From the NCBI RefSeq assembly GCF_002646595.1, contig NZ_PDUD01000026.1, positions 1 to 64,000 on the forward strand: a DNA stretch of 64,000 bases. The letters run 5' to 3'. This DNA comes from Flavilitoribacter nigricans DSM 23189 = NBRC 102662. GTDB taxonomy: Bacteria; Bacteroidota; Bacteroidia; Chitinophagales; Saprospiraceae. The notes under the pieces were generated by a model. That model was not told where the DNA came from and made no database searches. It saw only the letters and a program-made list of their open reading frames with translations. Both the position numbers and the translations under genes were made by a program. The first letter of the stretch is position 1. Each line of letters starts with the position of its first letter. Below, one piece after another: positions 36,528 to 46,102 of this stretch.

Positions 36528-37016
36528 ATGAAAGACACGTTTCAGCGTTTACTTTTTTTATTCCTTACCGTCAGTCTGGCCGTGGCTGTCACTGCTTGTG
36601 GAGGAGAGGTTCCCAATGAAGCCGCTACGGATACCGAAAGCGCCAGTAAGATACCCGTCACGCCGGAAGAAGTAGTCCGGCAGTATCAGGCTTACGTGGA
36701 CAGCAACCAGTTTGAGCTGGCCCAAAGCCTGAGCACGTCCCGATCTGCTCCACTGCACGAAATGATGGCCACCATTGTAGCGGATACGCCTTCTGATTCC
36801 AGTCTGATCCATACTCAGTTTGTTAGCCTGAATTGCGATGTTCGCCAGGATACGGCTATCTGCAACTGCCTGCTACGCGACGAATATGAAGAATACGACT
36901 CCGAATACATTCTGATCAAAACGGATGGCCGCTGGCTCGTTGATCTGCCCGATGAGGAAGGAGATTTTGAACTGTTTGAACAGGAAACTGACGAAGAATG
37001 GCCGGAGCAGCAATAA
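36528..37016 (+). CDS. Lipoprotein, DUF4878-like
   Basis: The 162-residue protein has a lipoprotein signal (LFLFLTVSLAVAVTAC, lipobox VTAC). A short NTF2-like domain follows in which TPEEVVRQYQAYVDSNQFEL and DGRWLVDLPDEEG are the typical first helix and last strand of DUF4878-type lipoproteins. The tail is very acidic. The start at 36528 is chosen next to the signal peptide. Its 3' end overlaps the nadD start by 19 bp, so the two genes are translationally coupled, though no functional link is known. Confidence 0.78.
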   Translation: MKDTFQRLLFLFLTVSLAVAVTACGGEVPNEAATDTESASKIPVTPEEVVRQYQAYVDSNQFELAQSLSTSRSAPLHEMMATIVADTPSDSSLIHTQFVSLNCDVRQDTAICNCLLRDEYEEYDSEYILIKTDGRWLVDLPDEEGDFELFEQETDEEWPEQQ

Positions 37017-37597
37017 AAAAGAAGATCGGGCTATTTTTCGGTTCCTTTAATCCGGTCCACGTCGGTCACATGATCATCGCGAACTATATGGCCACCCAAA
37101 CCGATCTGGATCAGGTATGGCTGGTAGTATCGCCACAAAATCCATTGAAGCCCAAGAACAGCCTCGCCCGCGATTATGATCGTTTGCACCTCGTTCGACT
37201 GGCGATCGGAGAAAATCCCAATCTACGGGCTTCCGATATCGAATTCAGCCTGCCCAAGCCTTCCTACACGATCGACACCCTCACCTATCTGAAGGAAAAA
37301 TACCCCGATCATCAGTTTGTCCTGATCATGGGAGGAGACAACCTGGCGAGCCTGCATCGCTGGAAAAACTACGAACTCCTGCTCAGGGATCATGAGATCT
37401 TTGTCTACCGACGCCCCGGTTACGATATACCGCAACATTTTGAGGAACATCCGCAGGTGCATTTTTTTGAAGCACCGCTCATGCATATTTCCGCCAGTTA
37501 TATCCGCCAAGCCATCCAGGAGGGACACTCCGTTCAGTACCTGGTTACAGAGCCCGTTTTTCAGTACCTGGAGAGCAGTGCGCTTTATAAAAGCTGA
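36998..37597 (+). CDS. nadD: Nicotinate-nucleotide adenylyltransferase NadD
   Basis: The 199-residue protein transfers AMP from ATP to nicotinate mononucleotide in NAD biosynthesis. It has the nucleotidyltransferase motif GSFNPVHVGH (residues about 14-23) and the C-terminal ISASYIRQAI (ISSTxIR class). FVLIMGGDNLASLHRWKNYE is characteristic of NadD rather than CoaD. The length is normal. It overlaps the upstream lipoprotein gene by 19 bp. Confidence 0.95.
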   Translation: MAGAAIKKKIGLFFGSFNPVHVGHMIIANYMATQTDLDQVWLVVSPQNPLKPKNSLARDYDRLHLVRLAIGENPNLRASDIEFSLPKPSYTIDTLTYLKEKYPDHQFVLIMGGDNLASLHRWKNYELLLRDHEIFVYRRPGYDIPQHFEEHPQVHFFEAPLMHISASYIRQAIQEGHSVQYLVTEPVFQYLESSALYKS

Positions 37598-37813
37598 GGG
37601 AACCTCCTCAACTTATAGTGATCGGAGTATCGGATCGCAATCCGGATGACCAAGGTGAGATCACTTCCGCATTAAAAAACAATAAAGGGCAAGGATTGTA
37701 GTTATGGATGGGGAGGCAATAGGTAAGGGCGGTACGTATACAGTTGACCCGCTCCTGATAATTCAGGAACCCGTCCCATCCCAATGCTTCTACACTGTAC
37801 CAAATTAACTTTT

Positions 37814-40204
37814 ATGCTGAAATACATACCCCTCGTATTGATCCTTGGGATATTTGCCGGAAACGGATTTGCACAAAATGCCCTTCCCATCGGTACCTGG
37901 CGCAGTCACCTTCCGTACCAATCGGGGGAAAGGGTAACCCAAAGCAACAGTGAGATCTTTTACTCCACGCCTTTTTCCATTATGGCGCTGGATAAGGAAG
38001 AACTGTCCACACGCTTCATCACCTCGATCCAGGGGCTGAGTAATACCGGCATCCGGACCATCAAGTACAATCGCGGTAGTGAGACCCTGATCATCGTCTA
38101 CAACAATTCGGTGATCGATCTCTACCGCAACGAAAACGGCGAGGTGATCACCCTCAACCAGATCAAGAACTTTCTGAATATTCCGGGGGATAAAACGATC
38201 AATAACATTTTCGTGCTGAACGATTCAACGGTATATCTGGCCGCCAGTTACGGCATTTCCGCACTGAATGTGCGTTCCGCAGAGTTCTCCTTTTCAACTT
38301 TCATGAACACCAATGTCAATGATGTTGCCCAGTTCGGAGGTTATCTATACGCCGCTACGGATGTTGGGATCTATCGCATTGCTTCGAGTGACAATCTGCG
38401 GGAAAATTTTGAGCGTTGGGAATATCTGGATGAAGACGAAGGTTTTCCGGCCGATTACAGCAGTCATGCCTTCACCGTTTTTGACGATCGATTATTTCTG
38501 GACCTCGATAATGAGATCCACTACCTTGATGAGCAAAATCGTCCCGTATCCTTTTTCCAGGAAGAGGATGCCGGGCTGGAGCTGGTCTACCTCAGTTCCG
38601 AAGGCACTTACCACATGCTGGCCGGCTACCGTTGCGATTCCGGTAATTGCGGCAGCCCGAAAGCCTACTTTTTACGACCCGATGGAACCGGTGACCGGTT
38701 ATCCGGAGGCTGCATAGGTTATCCCTACTACGCGATGGAAGACGAGCAGGGCCGGGTATGGTTTGGAGATGGTTTTCGGTTTTTCCGCCGTACTTTCAGT
38801 GCCGGTGATCCCAATTGCGTGCAGTGGACCATCAACTCGCCTTATTCCGAGCAGAATTGGGATATGGAGATCCAGGACGGCAAACTCTGGGTAGCCGCCG
38901 GAGCCGTTGACCAAACACTCAGTAACCGCTTTCTGGACCACGGATTCTTTTCTTTTTCCGAAGGCCAGTGGGAAACCTACAATCGCTGGACCCGAGCCGA
39001 AATGCGGGGTGAGAATCAGGATCCCAATACGCCCGAAGGCCGCGCCGATGACCTCTTCGACATCCTGTCCATAGCGATCAGTCCGACCAACGGTGCGGTG
39101 TACGCCGGATCATTTTTTGAAGGGATCATGGAGGTGAGCCCGGAGGATGAACTCACCCTCTACAACGAAAAGAATACGCCGCTGCAAACCACCAACTCCA
39201 CCAGTGGTACGGTGCGGATCGGCGGACTGACCTTTGACGATAACGGCACTCTTTGGGTAACCAACCACTCCGCCCAAAACGGACGTTCGCTGCTGAGCCT
39301 GGACAGTGAAGGCAACTGGGAATCCTACGGGCAGGTCTGCAACCAGACGGTGCTTTTCGATATTGAGGTGGATATCTTTGGAAATAAATGGGCCGTTATC
39401 GGCGACAGCCAGGCAGGAGTTTTGGTTTTCAACGAAAACAATCCGGATGATCCCACGGATGATCAGTGTCGGGCTATCTCCGCTAACAACAGTAATCTGC
39501 CCACCAATACGGTGAATTGTCTGGCACCTGATCTGGACGGGAATGTCTGGGTCGGCACCAATGACGGCGTGGTGATCTTTGAATGCGGTAGTATTGTTTT
39601 CGATCCGGAACTTTGCACGGGCACCCTGAAGGTGGTGGAGCGGGACGGTAATACAGCCTATCTGCTGGAAACCGAAAACGTTAAAGCGATCGCCGTGGAC
39701 GGCGCCAACCGGAAATGGGTCGGTACCAGCAACGGGCTGTTCCTGTTATCGCCCGATGGAGAGGAAGAACTGGCCTATTTTACCACCAGTAATTCACCGC
39801 TCTTCGATAATGAGATCCAGTCGCTGGCCATTGACCAGGAAACGGGAGAAGTATTCATCGGCACGGCTAAAGGTATTATCAGCTATCAAAGCGATGCGGT
39901 GGAAGCCAATCAATTCCACCGTCCAAACATCCTGGTTTATCCCAATCCGGTACGTCCCGAATATCAGGGTCCGATCGCGATCAAAGGGCTGGCGCGGGAC
40001 GCGGTAGTCAAGATCACGGATATCAACGGAAAGATGGTTTACGAAACCAATGCCAGGGGCGGACAGGCCATTTGGGATGGCCGCGATTACAACGGGCGGC
40101 GGGCCAATACGGGCGTTTACCTCGTATTCAGTTCGAGTAATCCTTTCAATATCGGATTTGGGAATCCGGATAGTGCAGTCGCCAAGATCCTGTTCGTGAA
40201 TTAG
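37814..40204 (+). CDS. porZ: PorZ-like type IX secretion system protein
   Basis: The 796-residue protein has a signal peptide (YIPLVLILGIFAGNGFAQ). The PorZ N-terminus follows: IGTWRSHLPYQSGERVTQSN, then FYSTPFSIMALDKEE. Two beta-propeller regions carry LAPDLDGNVWVGTNDGVV and AVDGANRKWVGTSNGLFL blades. The C-terminal beta-sandwich has YPNPVRPEYQG and IWDGRDYNGRRANTGVYLV. PorZ is a surface component of the T9SS attachment complex with PorU, PorV and PorQ; it is needed to deliver anionic LPS to secreted cargo. The length agrees with P. gingivalis PorZ (about 776). The start at 37814 is chosen at the signal peptide. This fits the three T9SS cargo proteins in the window. Confidence 0.88.
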   Translation: MLKYIPLVLILGIFAGNGFAQNALPIGTWRSHLPYQSGERVTQSNSEIFYSTPFSIMALDKEELSTRFITSIQGLSNTGIRTIKYNRGSETLIIVYNNSVIDLYRNENGEVITLNQIKNFLNIPGDKTINNIFVLNDSTVYLAASYGISALNVRSAEFSFSTFMNTNVNDVAQFGGYLYAATDVGIYRIASSDNLRENFERWEYLDEDEGFPADYSSHAFTVFDDRLFLDLDNEIHYLDEQNRPVSFFQEEDAGLELVYLSSEGTYHMLAGYRCDSGNCGSPKAYFLRPDGTGDRLSGGCIGYPYYAMEDEQGRVWFGDGFRFFRRTFSAGDPNCVQWTINSPYSEQNWDMEIQDGKLWVAAGAVDQTLSNRFLDHGFFSFSEGQWETYNRWTRAEMRGENQDPNTPEGRADDLFDILSIAISPTNGAVYAGSFFEGIMEVSPEDELTLYNEKNTPLQTTNSTSGTVRIGGLTFDDNGTLWVTNHSAQNGRSLLSLDSEGNWESYGQVCNQTVLFDIEVDIFGNKWAVIGDSQAGVLVFNENNPDDPTDDQCRAISANNSNLPTNTVNCLAPDLDGNVWVGTNDGVVIFECGSIVFDPELCTGTLKVVERDGNTAYLLETENVKAIAVDGANRKWVGTSNGLFLLSPDGEEELAYFTTSNSPLFDNEIQSLAIDQETGEVFIGTAKGIISYQSDAVEANQFHRPNILVYPNPVRPEYQGPIAIKGLARDAVVKITDINGKMVYETNARGGQAIWDGRDYNGRRANTGVYLVFSSSNPFNIGFGNPDSAVAKILFVN

Positions 40205-40297
40205 CCGCAATATCCGCTAAGTCGGGCCAATCCAAGGTTTTTCAGCTTCTGATGTTTCAAAGCTGCTTTGCGGGAAATACCAATTGATGATGAAAAT

Positions 40298-40343
40298 TTC
40301 CGGACTTCCAGCCGGCGAATTACCGCTTGCTAAAAGTCCGGAA
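40298..40343. terminator. Inverted repeat between convergent porZ and nucleotidyltransferase genes
   Basis: TTCCGGACTT (40298-40307) pairs perfectly with AAGTCCGGAA (40334-40343) across a 26-nt loop. There is no T-tract. The position between two convergent stops suggests a shared transcript end. Confidence 0.5.
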
Positions 40344-40356
40344 CAGGGAACAGGGA

Positions 40357-41259
40357 TTATCCCCAAAGTGGGGCCGGATACCGCTCCTCTTCGATCAACT
40401 TGCCGAAAGCCTGCTGAACGATGGGTTTATCTTCCCGGTAAGTCACTCCGTACCAGCGGTCGTTACTGACCAGCACTTTCACTTTAGCTTCTCCACTATT
40501 GATCTGCTGATCGACAAAGAGTGGGATGAAAAATTCGGCACGGGGTTTATCCTTGTTTTCGTGTACGAACTCGGCAAATTGCTTGCGAATCACATCAAAA
40601 ATGGCCGGGTGAAAACCCCAGAAATTCATGGAGACCAGATCGTCATCCTGGAGTGGATACCGCTGGTCATCGTCACCCAGATAAGAGATTTCTCCCTCTA
40701 TGCGCTGGATTTTCAGTCTTTCATTTACTTCGGTAAGATAGTGATCATCGTCCATCGCCGCCACCCCGCGATTAACCGTTCCGTGGTCGGAAAGTGTATT
40801 GCTGATCACGTAGCCGACCATACAATGATGATCCGGACGACACTCCTCCTTCAGGAATTTTGCGCAAGTTGCAAAAGCCTCTACTCCGTAGTAGTCATCC
40901 GCATTAATGACGGCAAAGGGTTCTTTGATGGCATTTTCGGCCACCAGCATGGCGTGCGCCGTTCCCCAAGGTTTTTCCCGTTCCGGAAATTTATCCACAC
41001 CGGGTACCGGGTAATCCATATCCTGAAAAACGTATTCGATATCTATTTTACCTTCAAATTTTCCTCCGATCTGTTCCCGGAAAGCATCTTCGATATCGCG
41101 ACGAATCACAAATACCACTTTACCGAATCCGGCCCGGATGGCATCGTAAATGGAATATTCAATGATGGCTTCTCCATCGGGACCGACGGAATCAACTTGT
41201 TTTAATCCTCCATAACGGCTACCCATTCCGGCAGCCAAAATTAATAAGCTAGGCTTCAC
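40357..41259 (-). CDS. Sugar-phosphate nucleotidyltransferase-like protein
   Basis: The 300-residue protein has the nucleotidyltransferase opening LLILAAGMGSRYGGLKQ, which binds the NTP. VINADDYYGVEAF provides the metal-binding Asp pair, as in GlmU/RmlA-type enzymes. It is shorter than bifunctional members and has no left-handed beta-helix tail. It probably couples an NTP with a sugar phosphate or a related alcohol phosphate; the substrate cannot be named. It has no visible operon partner and ends at the hairpin shared with porZ. Confidence 0.85.
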   Translation of the reverse strand: MKPSLLILAAGMGSRYGGLKQVDSVGPDGEAIIEYSIYDAIRAGFGKVVFVIRRDIEDAFREQIGGKFEGKIDIEYVFQDMDYPVPGVDKFPEREKPWGTAHAMLVAENAIKEPFAVINADDYYGVEAFATCAKFLKEECRPDHHCMVGYVISNTLSDHGTVNRGVAAMDDDHYLTEVNERLKIQRIEGEISYLGDDDQRYPLQDDDLVSMNFWGFHPAIFDVIRKQFAEFVHENKDKPRAEFFIPLFVDQQINSGEAKVKVLVSNDRWYGVTYREDKPIVQQAFGKLIEEERYPAPLWG

Positions 41260-41373
41260 TTTATGATTGGTGTTTTAGTTTGAAATTCATAATTCGGACA
41301 CTATGACACTGGGCGGTGAATGTACATAAATGCCAGTATAGTGTAATAAAAATTCCGGATAAGTCTGCATTAA

Positions 41374-41534
41374 GAGCCTATCCAGAACCCGTTTTTGCTG
41401 TCGAAAATGACCAGATTTGGGTGCTCACGAAGTCATCTTCGAGTTTCGTAGCAGCGCTACGGAAGGAGGAAATGACGAAATGAGGTTCCAAAGATGGTTA
41501 TTTTAAGACCAAAGGATGGTTGTTGGCCAGGCTC
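41374..41534. mobile_element. 161-bp MITE with TAA target duplication
   Basis: Imperfect terminal inverted repeats GAGCCTATCCAGAACCC (left) and GAGCCTGGCCAACAACC (right, complement) bound the element. TAA flanks both sides (41371-41373 and 41535-41537), as expected of a 3-bp target duplication. GAGCC ends with a TNA target match the IS1031 group of the IS5 family. No transposase frame is inside. The core contains a small CGTAGC/GCTACG hairpin. It sits 12 bp downstream of a gene's stop codon. Confidence 0.6.
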
Positions 41535-41545
41535 TAAGTATCAGA

Positions 41546-42307
41546 TCAAGCGGGGGTATTGTTTTTTCTGGCCTTCACCTGCCGGAGAAAATGACCGGCT
41601 TTTTTTCGGCTGCGGTACCAGTGCAACCATTCTCCTCCGGCCATAGCCATGCAGGCAAATATAAAGAGCAGGGTACGTCCCAATTCAAAATACCAAACGT
41701 GCATTTCGTAAAAGGGGCGGATCAGTAAGATCTCCACACCAATCACAATGGCGGCCAGAAAAAGCATCCCGATACTGATCGCGCGGCTCCAATGCTGAAT
41801 ACGGTCTCCGGCTACCCGGATACTCTTCTCCAGGTATTTAACACTATCTTCCTCTTCAGGTTTGATCCTGATCAGTTGCTTGAAGATGTTCTCCGCCTTA
41901 ACGTAATCGTAAGTATGAAGATGGGACAGGCCTTTACAGGTGAGCATTTCAAAAAACAGATCCTGCCCGTTGTAGCTGAAAATGTTGCGCTGAATAGTAT
42001 ACTCGATCACGAGATCCACCATCAACAGGTGTTGCCGGTATTTCCCGATCACAAACAGAGCATTTACATAAGCGACCAACAGATCAAAATATTCTTCAAA
42101 ATCCAATTTTAGGATAGACTGCTCGTTCTCATCGTAAAAGCGAATGATCTCCCGGTGGGATTCCGGATGGATCGATTTAAACTTTCGATAAGTTCTGGAT
42201 TGATATGTTGGTCTTAGTAATGACACGCGCAGTTGAAATGAATATTTTATCTTTAAAACCGAGAAACCGGTCTTGTGTTTATCCAAATTTAAGTATTTAT
42301 GACACAC
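41546..42307 (-). CDS. Membrane protein with helical N-terminal domain, unknown function
   Basis: The 253-residue protein is not recognised. Residues about 45-165 are helical and TPR-like (YFDLLVAYVNALFVIGKYRQ, then DYVKAENIFKQLIRIKPEEED). Two membrane segments follow at about 178-197 and 211-228, and the C-terminus is very basic (WYRSRKKAGHFLRQVKARK). No enzymatic motif is visible. Its stop codon is 12 bp from a MITE. The N-terminal ~30 residues are not conserved-looking and the true start may be downstream. Confidence 0.65.
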   Translation of the reverse strand: MCHKYLNLDKHKTGFSVLKIKYSFQLRVSLLRPTYQSRTYRKFKSIHPESHREIIRFYDENEQSILKLDFEEYFDLLVAYVNALFVIGKYRQHLLMVDLVIEYTIQRNIFSYNGQDLFFEMLTCKGLSHLHTYDYVKAENIFKQLIRIKPEEEDSVKYLEKSIRVAGDRIQHWSRAISIGMLFLAAIVIGVEILLIRPFYEMHVWYFELGRTLLFIFACMAMAGGEWLHWYRSRKKAGHFLRQVKARKNNTPA

Positions 42308-42567
42308 GGGGCCAATTTTTAAAAGTATCCATGATGCGAAATGACTTGGGATTTTCCCAAACCGCTTCGGTCAGTATACGCTGTGCTTAAACTGGTTTGG
42401 ATTTCCCGAACCAATTTTACGTCAGTATTTATCTTTCACTTCGATCTACCGGTGAAGAAAAATGAATTATTTGAGATGATCAGAACGGTAAGCATGCCCG
42501 CATGCACCATTTCTTTGCCGTCTGCCGCGTTATAGCTCAACCCGAACCATTAACAGTATCCTGATTT

Positions 42568-45500
42568 ATGACTATATCCTTTCGTCGATCTTTAGCCTTT
42601 ATCTCTTCAATTTTTGCATGGCTGCTCATTTCCCCGGTGCTGAGTGCTCAGCATCCAACTTCCGCAATATTGGCGCTGCCCGCGGATCAGGTGGAACCCT
42701 ACGTGCTACCTACACAGGACAATCAGGCGCTGCTCGATGAGGAAATGGAAAGGAGGCAGAGTGGACAGCCGCCGCGCTTCGCCACGCCCATACCGCTTCG
42801 CATCACGCCGGCGCAGCATGGGCGCTGGGATGTGCTCGGCGATCTGGCCATCTGGCGCTTCCGTATCCAGTCGCCCGGAGCCCATTCCCTCAACCTTGGC
42901 TTTACCCAATACCAGATGCCCGCAGGAGGGAAACTCTATCTATACGATCCGGTGCGAAACGAGCGGAGGGGCCCTTTTACACCGGCAGACAATGAATCGC
43001 ACAATCAACTCTGGACTCCCGTGCTGCCCGGTGACGATCTCATCATTGAAATACGGGTGCCGGTGGCCCGGAAAAATAAACTGGCCATAGAGCTCGCTGT
43101 GGTCAATCACGATTTCCTCGGTTTCGGCAAACTGAGCAGCGGCTCCTGCAATCTGGATATTGTGTGTGGCCAGGCCGATGGCTGGGGAATCGTGGACCCC
43201 TACCGCGATGTAGCCCGGTCGGTGGGTTTGTACAGCGTACAGGGAACTTTGCTTTGCACCGGTTTTCTTGTCAACAATACCCAACAGGATTGCACCCCTT
43301 ATTTCCTGACGGCTAACCACTGTGAAGTTTCCTCCGGTAACGCGGCTTCTATCGTTGTGTATTGGAACTTTGAGAACAGTACCTGTCGCCAGCCAAACAG
43401 CTTCGAAAGCGGCCAGAACGGTGACGGCAAACTGAATGATTTCAATACCGGATCGATCTTCCGGTCGAGCTGGTCCAATTCCGACTTTTGCCTGATCGAA
43501 CTGGATGACCCCGTTAGTGAGACGGCCAATGCCTACTTTGCCGGCTGGTCCGCGGAGGATGTGCTACCGACCGGGAAGGTCATCAGTGTTCACCATCCGT
43601 TTACGGATGAAAAGCGGATCAGCTTTTCCGAGGAAACCACACATCTGGGGTTCTGGGGAAGCAGTGATCAGGTCGAAAACGGCAATCACCTCATCGTCAA
43701 CTCCTGGACCACCGGCACGACCCAGAGTGGTTCTTCCGGCGGCCCCCTGTTTAATGAACGTGGACAGGCCATAGGACAACTCCACGGCGGTGATGCCGCC
43801 TGTGGCAATAGTTCCTACGATGCTTTCGGCCGATTGTTTAACTCCTGGGAAGGCGGCGGCACCCCAGATTCGCGTCTGAAGGACTGGCTCGATCCCATTG
43901 GGCTGGGCCGGCTGAGCGTGGAAGGCAAAGAACAGGGCCGTTGTAGTTTCAGTGTGATCGGCACTTTTGCAGCCGGTAACATCTGCGTAGGTGACAACGA
44001 CACCCTTTTACTGCAATACGGCGAGGCCTATACTATGCCTCCGGAATTCCGGATAGGCGATATCACTCCGGATCTGGACATTACACTGGAAAGTATCCCT
44101 TCGGATGAAAACGGATCTGCCCGCTTTGTATGGTTCACCGGCGCCGGCACGCCCGCCGGCCAGCAGACCTTCCCGATCTACACGACCTACGAAGAACAAA
44201 CGGATACCAGCTACGTTTTTCTCAATATCCTGGCGGAGGCGCCGGAAATACCGATCCTGATCCAGCCGACGGACATGGCGGTAGCACCGGGTCTTAAGAT
44301 CGGCTTAAGCTGGAACGCCATTGCCATCGCCGAACGATATTATCTGCAGGTATCGACCGATCCGGATTTCGGCACGCTGCTGACTGAACAAGTCATAGAG
44401 GAAACTTCTCAGATAGTGATCTCGGACCTCCAGCCCAACTCAGCTTATTTCTGGCGGGTAGCCGCCGAAAATACCTGTGGCTTATCGGCCTGGTCCGATA
44501 CCAATTCCTTCCTGACTGCCGATGTGCGGTGTGGTATGGAAAACGCTACCGACAGCCCGATCGTTATTTCCAGTACATCCGCCAATACGATCAGTTCCGA
44601 AATGGAGCTGGATATCTCCGGCACGGTCGCATCCATCGAAGTGACCAATGTCAACATCCAGCACGACTGGGTGGGTGATCTCAGCCTGGTATTGCGTTCA
44701 CCGAGCGGCACCGAAGTAGCGTTGGTGGATCGCCCGGGTTTTCCCGCCAGTTTGTTCGGATGCGACGGTACCGGTTTGTACCTCTCTTTTAACGAGGATG
44801 TCGGTGCCAGTCATCAGAGTCTGGAAACGACCTGCAGCAGTGGCCAGCCGGCTATTTCGGGCACTTATAAACCGCTGGAATCGCTTGCAAGCCTGATCGG
44901 AGAAACGGCCCGGGGCACCTGGACCCTGGTGGTTAAGGACCAGGCCGATGAAGATGGCGGCACTCTGGTGGGTTGGCAACTGGATATCTGCACCATCCCG
45001 GAACCAGTTCCGCTCATTTCCGGCGTTCCCGAGTCCTATGTCACTTGCTTTGCAGATTCCTTACAACTGGAGTTAGTGGTGAGTGAAGCATTTTCTGGTC
45101 AGGAAGTAACCCTCGGATTGAACTCCGATCTGCCCGATCCGGCTATTTCCTTTTCTAAAAACCCGGCCAATCCGGGAGATACGATCAACTTTCTGCTCCG
45201 TAATTTTCCGGCATCCGGCAGCTACGATCTCGAATTGACCGCCAGCGACGGAGCAACTACCGGCTCATTTCCTTTCAGCTTAGAGATCCGCAATATTCCA
45301 TCAGTTGCCGTGCTGGGGTCTCCGCTTGACGGAAGCTCGGTTTCTACCACCAGCACCACCTTTTCCTGGAATGCAAATGACGCGAACTCTTACCGGTTGG
45401 ATATTGCTTCCGATATGACATTCACCGAATTGGTGCGATCCGTTGAAGTTGCTTCCAATTTCTACACCCTAGAACTGCCGGAGCAGGATGGAATTTTCTT

Positions 45501-45843
45501 TTGGCGGGTGATCGCGACTAACGACTGTGGAGAAAGTACCTCTACGGTGTCAAGCTTTATGTTCTCCACCTCCGCTACGTCCGATCTGCAGGATGGGCGG
45601 CAGGTCCGGATCTACCCCAATCCGTTTGGCAGCACCGTATTTTTGGAGTTTTCCGCAGCGCCGGAGGTCAGGGTTCCGATCCGGATATTGGATACCAGCG
45701 GTCGCCTGTTGTATTCGTCCGAGATCCAGGCCGGAAACTTACAAAAACAACTCCACCTGGAACGCCTCAGCCCGGGCGTTTACCTGCTGGAATTGACCTA
45801 TCGTGGCCAACGTTACCTGCAGCGGTTGATCAAAAGTCGATGA
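42568..45843 (+). CDS. Trypsin-like (S1) secreted protease with P-domain and T9SS sorting domain
   Basis: The 1091-residue protein has a signal peptide (LISPVLSAQ) and an N-terminal beta-rich prodomain. A lysyl-endopeptidase-like S1 domain (about 205-455) follows, with His251 (LTANHCE), Asp306 (NSDFCLIEL) and Ser390 (SGSSGGPLF), so the catalytic triad is complete. A disulfide-rich region (NLDIVCGQ, LLCTGF, QQDCTPY) is typical of this group. Then come an FN3-like domain, a proprotein-convertase-type P-domain (IQHDWVGDLSLVLRSPSGTE to GTWTLVVKD) and a second FN3-like domain. The type A T9SS sorting domain (IYPNPFGSTVFLEF ... LSPGVYLLEL) is C-terminal. It is secreted through T9SS and should cut extracellular proteins. 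Confidence 0.93.
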   Translation: MTISFRRSLAFISSIFAWLLISPVLSAQHPTSAILALPADQVEPYVLPTQDNQALLDEEMERRQSGQPPRFATPIPLRITPAQHGRWDVLGDLAIWRFRIQSPGAHSLNLGFTQYQMPAGGKLYLYDPVRNERRGPFTPADNESHNQLWTPVLPGDDLIIEIRVPVARKNKLAIELAVVNHDFLGFGKLSSGSCNLDIVCGQADGWGIVDPYRDVARSVGLYSVQGTLLCTGFLVNNTQQDCTPYFLTANHCEVSSGNAASIVVYWNFENSTCRQPNSFESGQNGDGKLNDFNTGSIFRSSWSNSDFCLIELDDPVSETANAYFAGWSAEDVLPTGKVISVHHPFTDEKRISFSEETTHLGFWGSSDQVENGNHLIVNSWTTGTTQSGSSGGPLFNERGQAIGQLHGGDAACGNSSYDAFGRLFNSWEGGGTPDSRLKDWLDPIGLGRLSVEGKEQGRCSFSVIGTFAAGNICVGDNDTLLLQYGEAYTMPPEFRIGDITPDLDITLESIPSDENGSARFVWFTGAGTPAGQQTFPIYTTYEEQTDTSYVFLNILAEAPEIPILIQPTDMAVAPGLKIGLSWNAIAIAERYYLQVSTDPDFGTLLTEQVIEETSQIVISDLQPNSAYFWRVAAENTCGLSAWSDTNSFLTADVRCGMENATDSPIVISSTSANTISSEMELDISGTVASIEVTNVNIQHDWVGDLSLVLRSPSGTEVALVDRPGFPASLFGCDGTGLYLSFNEDVGASHQSLETTCSSGQPAISGTYKPLESLASLIGETARGTWTLVVKDQADEDGGTLVGWQLDICTIPEPVPLISGVPESYVTCFADSLQLELVVSEAFSGQEVTLGLNSDLPDPAISFSKNPANPGDTINFLLRNFPASGSYDLELTASDGATTGSFPFSLEIRNIPSVAVLGSPLDGSSVSTTSTTFSWNANDANSYRLDIASDMTFTELVRSVEVASNFYTLELPEQDGIFFWRVIATNDCGESTSTVSSFMFSTSATSDLQDGRQVRIYPNPFGSTVFLEFSAAPEVRVPIRILDTSGRLLYSSEIQAGNLQKQLHLERLSPGVYLLELTYRGQRYLQRLIKSR

Positions 45844-45950
45844 AAGTAATTTTTGAAAGTTGACTCGTTTTGCAATAAGTGGCTGAGCCTGAATCCACTT
45901 TCTACAGATTGGATTTCCGGATCAAAAGGATCAAAAATAATCGCGACGTG

Positions 45951-45984
45951 TTCGCACACGTTATCATAATTTTTATTAGCTTTG
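45951..45984 (+). promoter_or_regulatory. Candidate promoter of the susCD pair
   Basis: TAGCTTTG (45977-45984) is an exact TAnnTTTG -7 match. The -33 candidate TTCG (45951-45954) is one base off TTTG with a 22-bp spacer. It lies 119 bp before the SusC start; no other candidate is better. Confidence 0.35.
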
Positions 45985-46102
45985 GTTATGCATTTCTAAG
46001 TTTTCCCCAAACAAGCCAACAAGATCCTCCCCGAACTGTGTACAGAAAAACTACTTCTGAACAAGTAAACGAAATAAAATTTTTTACTTAAACTCACTAA
46101 TT

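Noticed and set aside
41374-41534. MITE region as part of a coding gene
   Set aside because: No frame of useful length exists, and inverted ends with a TAA duplication explain it better.
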